A DNA stretch of 6,740 nt from Chitinophaga pinensis (GTDB taxonomy: Bacteria > Bacteroidota > Bacteroidia > SXHM01). The position numbers and the translations under genes were made by a program. Below the pieces are notes generated by a model, which was given only the letters and a program-made list of their open reading frames with translations, searched no databases and was not told where the DNA came from. The stretch covers positions 1-6,740 of the forward strand of contig CAMDBK010000171.1 of NCBI GenBank assembly GCA_945889235.1, given 5' to 3'. This document shows positions 4,199-6,740 of the stretch, in pieces; the stretch's first letter is position 1, and each line of letters opens with the position of its first letter.

Positions 4199-6382
4199 AT
4201 GACAAGGTTTTTGGTTTTCCTTTTCTTTTTTAGTTCTAATCATGTATTCAGTCAATACGCCATCCGCAATGGTGTTAGCATTCCTGCAACAGATACGCTT
4301 CGTGTGTTTGTTGTTTTTGCGGAAGTAGATTTTTCGCAAGGCCCTTGCCCTAATAATTTACCTGATAATTTAAATGGTTCGTGGCCGAAAGACAGCAACG
4401 GAAAAACACAATTGCCCTTTGATGCCAATACTTTTTTTGATGCTGAACTAAAATCCGGACAACACCCCAAAGGCTTTATAAGTGACTATTATTACTCGGC
4501 ATCTTTTGGTAAATATATTTTGCTTGGTGATTATTTTCCTGAGGTAATTTCAGTTCCGTGCAGCAAAATCAGAATTGGCGATAACGGAGTGAATACAGTG
4601 TTGAAAATGCTTGACACCATTAATTCTTCAAACGGAACATTGCTAACTCAAAACGGTTTTGCTCTGAAAGATTTTGATTCATGGACACCTACCGAAAATG
4701 GTTTGCCTAAAATAAAATCGCCTGACGGAAGAATTGATTTGCTCTACATCATCTGGAAAAACAATCGTTTTCTTACATCAGGAAGTACAGGCGGAAATTC
4801 AGGTTATGGAGTAAATGTGTCAAAAGGAATTGCTTTTAAAAATATGCAGGGAATAAATAACATGGCATCTTTTAATTGTAACAACACAGGCGCAAATGCT
4901 TACGTAATAACCATTGCCGAACATTTGCATGGAATTTTTGGTGGTAACAACTGGCATTCGGCAGGCGGAAGGGGAGCGCATACATTTCTTGCCACGCCCA
5001 ATTCTTATGGTCTTACCGGTCAAAATCCGGCTACCATGCAAGCAGTAAGCGGATGGGACAGATGGATGATGTTTTGGAAAAATCCTGATAAAAAACACCT
5101 TACATCTGCCTTTGATTTAACCGGAAATGAAGTGCAAACAGATTCAATAACTATAGAAACCATGCCCGGAGGAAGAACATTTATTCTTCGTGATTTTGTA
5201 AGTACCGGTGATGCATTGCGCATAAAGTTGCCACATATTAACTGGCAGAAAATAGGTGATGTAAAAAACCAATATCTGTGGATTGAAAACCGCCAGATGA
5301 AAACCCGTTTTGACGAATACCTGAACGGCACCTGTGTAAACACAGATGACGGAATTTTCCCCAGAGGTACGCCCGGAATGTACGCCTACATTGAGGTCGG
5401 GAAAGATATAAGAGAAGGTGGGAAAGATATTTATTCAGGCGCGTATGAGCATCCCAACGGTTTAGCGAGTCCGTTCTTTCCGTTGAGTGCTGAAGGTAAT
5501 TTTGATTTTTATTATGACTGGGATAAAATTCAACCGGCACAATGGATTGATTGTAACTGGAACAATTCTAATCTTCCTGTAAATAAACAGAAAAGTCTTC
5601 CCAATCCGTTTACAGGTTTTTCAGATTTATACCGCTACATTGATTCTAATCACGATGGCGTTTTATATTCGGGCGATAAACTTCAGGCTGGGTTGAGTGA
5701 GGTGCATGGTGATTCTGTAATTCATAACTTTAATGTAAGTGGTGACTGGCTTGATGCATTTTCATCCGAAACGGGAAATAGAAAATTGTCAATTAGCAGT
5801 AATCCCGCATCGGTGCCGGTTTACACGTATACAACAAATTATGAATTCAGTTCTTTTAATCTTGATAATGGTAAACCTTCGTTGTATGAAAATCGCACTA
5901 TCTGGCTTAATGGACTTTCAGTTGAAATTATTGACGAGAACCACGAAAAGGGGACAATAACTGTACAAATAAGATGGGATAATTATGAGGTGAATGATGA
6001 TGTACGCTGGTGCGGTAACATTGTGTTAAGTCCTAATGATTTTGATAATTCAAAACCGTCATTGGTTTTAAAAAAAGGAAATAAATTGTTGCTTGACCGT
6101 GGTGAAAGCCCCGTGTTTAATAAGGCTACAGAAAAAGATAAAAATGATGAATGGATATTTACCGACCCAACAGTTTTTACCTGCGTGAAAGATTCATATT
6201 TTTACCTCGAACCTAATTCGCAATTAGTGATTGATAACAATAGTAAACTGATTCTGAAATCAGGAGCAAAATTAGTGGCTTCAGCAAAATCAAAAATAAT
6301 AATCAAGCCCGGAAGCGAGCTGATAACAGAGGATGGCGCTCAACTGATTTTAGAATCTAAAGCTAAATTAGTGCGAAAATAA
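4199..6382 (+). CDS. Secreted M6 (immune inhibitor A)-like protein with degenerate zinc motif
   Basis: A 727-aa exported protein. Residues 1-19 (LVFLFFFSS core, end VFSQ) are a signal peptide. The next part follows the M6 metallopeptidase pattern: LRVFVVFAEVDF (34-45); GFISDYYYSASFGKY (92-106); DGRIDLLYIIW (176-186); the zinc-helix region IAEHLHGIFGGNNWH (239-253); VSGWDRWMMFW (283-293); and YLWIENRQ...FD (359-372). In the motif, the first His of HExxH is Ala240; Glu241 and His244 remain, and a later His253 could be the third ligand. It may thus be a non-peptidase relative or use another ligand. Residues 482-493 (DSNHDGVLYSGD) form an EF-hand/dockerin-like calcium loop. Residues 665-727 are an 8-residue repeat. 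No standard type IX sorting domain is recognised. The gene sits between pfkA and a tiny secreted-protein gene, with gaps of 6 and 1 bases. Substrate unknown. Confidence 0.82.
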   Translation: MTRFLVFLFFFSSNHVFSQYAIRNGVSIPATDTLRVFVVFAEVDFSQGPCPNNLPDNLNGSWPKDSNGKTQLPFDANTFFDAELKSGQHPKGFISDYYYSASFGKYILLGDYFPEVISVPCSKIRIGDNGVNTVLKMLDTINSSNGTLLTQNGFALKDFDSWTPTENGLPKIKSPDGRIDLLYIIWKNNRFLTSGSTGGNSGYGVNVSKGIAFKNMQGINNMASFNCNNTGANAYVITIAEHLHGIFGGNNWHSAGGRGAHTFLATPNSYGLTGQNPATMQAVSGWDRWMMFWKNPDKKHLTSAFDLTGNEVQTDSITIETMPGGRTFILRDFVSTGDALRIKLPHINWQKIGDVKNQYLWIENRQMKTRFDEYLNGTCVNTDDGIFPRGTPGMYAYIEVGKDIREGGKDIYSGAYEHPNGLASPFFPLSAEGNFDFYYDWDKIQPAQWIDCNWNNSNLPVNKQKSLPNPFTGFSDLYRYIDSNHDGVLYSGDKLQAGLSEVHGDSVIHNFNVSGDWLDAFSSETGNRKLSISSNPASVPVYTYTTNYEFSSFNLDNGKPSLYENRTIWLNGLSVEIIDENHEKGTITVQIRWDNYEVNDDVRWCGNIVLSPNDFDNSKPSLVLKKGNKLLLDRGESPVFNKATEKDKNDEWIFTDPTVFTCVKDSYFYLEPNSQLVIDNNSKLILKSGAKLVASAKSKIIIKPGSELITEDGAQLILESKAKLVRK
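5642..5677 (+). other. EF-hand/dockerin-like calcium-binding loop within the M6-like protein
   Basis: Codons 482-493 encode DSNHDGVLYSGD. Acidic or amide residues fall at loop positions 1, 3, 5 and 12 and Gly at 6, the DxNxDGxxxxxD pattern of EF-hand-type loops. One loop only is seen, in a segment after the M6-like core. Calcium binding is inferred from the pattern. Confidence 0.6.
6191..6379 (+). repeat. Eight-unit, 8-residue protein repeat at the C-terminus of the M6-like protein
   Basis: Residues 665-727 divide without gaps into DSYFYLEP, NSQLVIDN, NSKLILKS, GAKLVASA, KSKIIIKP, GSELITED, GAQLILES and KAKLVRK. The consensus is [GNK][SA][KQE][LI][VI]xxx: small residue at 2, charged or polar at 3, hydrophobic at 4 and 5. 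The regular strand-turn pattern suggests a short beta-solenoid or an elongated beta-sheet stack on the outside of the cell. The DNA units are diverged, so this is an old repeat, not a recent slippage. Confidence 0.8.
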
Positions 6383-6383
6383 T

Positions 6384-6689
6384 ATGCTGAAAAAATTAGT
6401 AACATATTTGCTTGTTCTTTTCTCGGTTGCAGTTTTTGCGCAGGAAAAAAAAGAAATGGAAGTTCCTAAAGGAAGCAAATCGGCAAAGGCAACCAAGAAA
6501 AGAACTGAAGCAAAAAAAGAAGTAGGGATGAAGGAATATGAGGCTGCTGTTAAAAAAATGCAAAAAGTGCAAACCAAAGAAACACGCAAGCGAATGAAGG
6601 CAACTAAAAAAAAGGCAGAAAAATATAATCAGCGCAGACCCGATAATTTTTTTGAAAAACTTTTTCGCAGAAAACAGAAGAAAAAATAA
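6384..6689 (+). CDS. Small secreted Lys-rich protein of unknown function
   Basis: A 101-aa protein that I do not recognise as a named family. Residues 1-20 (core VTYLLVLFSVAVFA, end FAQ) are a clear signal peptide of Bacteroidota type. The mature 81 residues hold 25 Lys and 7 Arg against about 11 acidic residues, with no Cys. The middle (about 45-80) is Ala/Glu/Lys/Met-rich and would be helical, possibly coiled; the end NFFEKLFRRKQKKK has a short amphipathic patch and a basic tail. The start ATG is one base after the TAA of the M6-like gene, so the pair is very likely translated from one message. It could be a periplasmic or surface protein binding an acidic partner (polysaccharide, nucleic acid, LPS), but this is inference from charge alone. 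Poly-A tracts in the coding DNA are explained by the many AAA codons. Confidence 0.75.
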   Translation: MLKKLVTYLLVLFSVAVFAQEKKEMEVPKGSKSAKATKKRTEAKKEVGMKEYEAAVKKMQKVQTKETRKRMKATKKKAEKYNQRRPDNFFEKLFRRKQKKK

Positions 6690-6694
6690 TTTGT

Positions 6695-6726
6695 TGATTA
6701 GCTGATGAGATGATTAGCTAATGATT
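6695..6726 (+). repeat. 16-bp imperfect tandem repeat after the last gene
   Basis: Two units, TGATTAGCTGATGAGA (6695-6710) and TGATTAGCTAATGATT (6711-6726), match at 13 of 16 bases; the second contains the palindrome ATTAGCTAAT (6713-6722). The repeat follows the stop of the Lys-rich gene by 5 bases. It does not form a terminator-like stem with a T-run. GATTAGCTGATG-type low-complexity blocks are, in my recollection, common between Bacteroidota genes; function unknown. Confidence 0.6.
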
Positions 6727-6740
6727 ATTAACTTTCAAAA

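Noticed and set aside
4820..5540. Chain of overlapping minus-strand open frames opposite the M6-like gene
   Set aside because: Antisense to the conserved M6-like core, with odd composition (His-, Arg- and Cys-rich) and no start context.
6350..6379. Type IX secretion sorting domain at the end of the M6-like protein (ends AKLVRK)
   Set aside because: The basic last strand is suggestive, but the usual preceding NP and GxY-type motifs are missing and the segment is explained by the 8-residue repeat.
6368..6589. 73-codon minus-strand frame with a hydrophobic, Phe-rich product
   Set aside because: It is the antisense reading of Lys-rich AAA codons (giving Phe) in the small secreted gene and looks like a by-product of base composition.
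6729..6736. TAACTTTC as a -7 box for a gene beyond the window
   Set aside because: Only 7 of 8 against TAnnTTTG, no -33 element at a proper distance, and the downstream gene is not visible.

Overview
The window looks like an ordinary chromosomal segment of a Bacteroidota bacterium (Flavobacteriia, Sphingobacteriia or Chitinophagia type). The reasons are: moderately AT-rich DNA; starts with little or no Shine-Dalgarno sequence; a TAnnTTTG-type -7 promoter box; signal peptides ending in FSQ or FAQ; a fused E1 alpha-beta 2-oxoacid dehydrogenase; and a FeoB-associated-type Cys-rich mini membrane protein. No phage, transposase, CRISPR array or RNA gene is visible.

Layout. (1) 1-264, plus strand: the C-terminal end of a HMG-CoA lyase, cut by the window edge. 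It converges on (2) 887-261, minus strand: a lone ABC-transporter ATPase. The two genes share a TTAA that serves as stop codon on both strands. (3) 897-956: a 60-bp palindromic REP-like doublet filling nearly all of the gap between the ATPase gene and (4) 2933-957, minus strand: a 658-aa fused E1 alpha/beta dehydrogenase, probably of branched-chain type. (5) 2934-2990: a 57-bp divergent promoter region. (6) 2991-3122, plus: a 43-aa single-pass membrane protein with a CxxC. (7) 3133-3192: a second, unrelated palindromic doublet that ends 10 bases before (8) pfkA, 3203-4192, plus, an ATP-type 6-phosphofructokinase. (9) 4199-6382, plus: a 727-aa secreted M6 (immune inhibitor A)-like protein whose zinc motif reads AEHLH instead of HExxH and whose C-terminus is eight units of an 8-residue repeat. 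(10) 6384-6689, plus: a 101-aa secreted, extremely Lys-rich protein starting one base after the previous stop. (11) 6690-6740: the end of the window, with a 16-bp tandem repeat.

How the genes work together. HMG-CoA lyase and the branched-chain-like E1 could both serve leucine breakdown, although they are on opposite strands. pfkA is housekeeping glycolysis. The two secreted proteins follow pfkA with gaps of 6 and 1 bases and are likely co-transcribed with it. The points most worth following are the degenerate metallopeptidase with its solenoid-like tail and Lys-rich partner, and the REP-like doublets. In the first doublet every arm-to-arm difference is compensated inside a small hairpin, which indicates what structure is being conserved.
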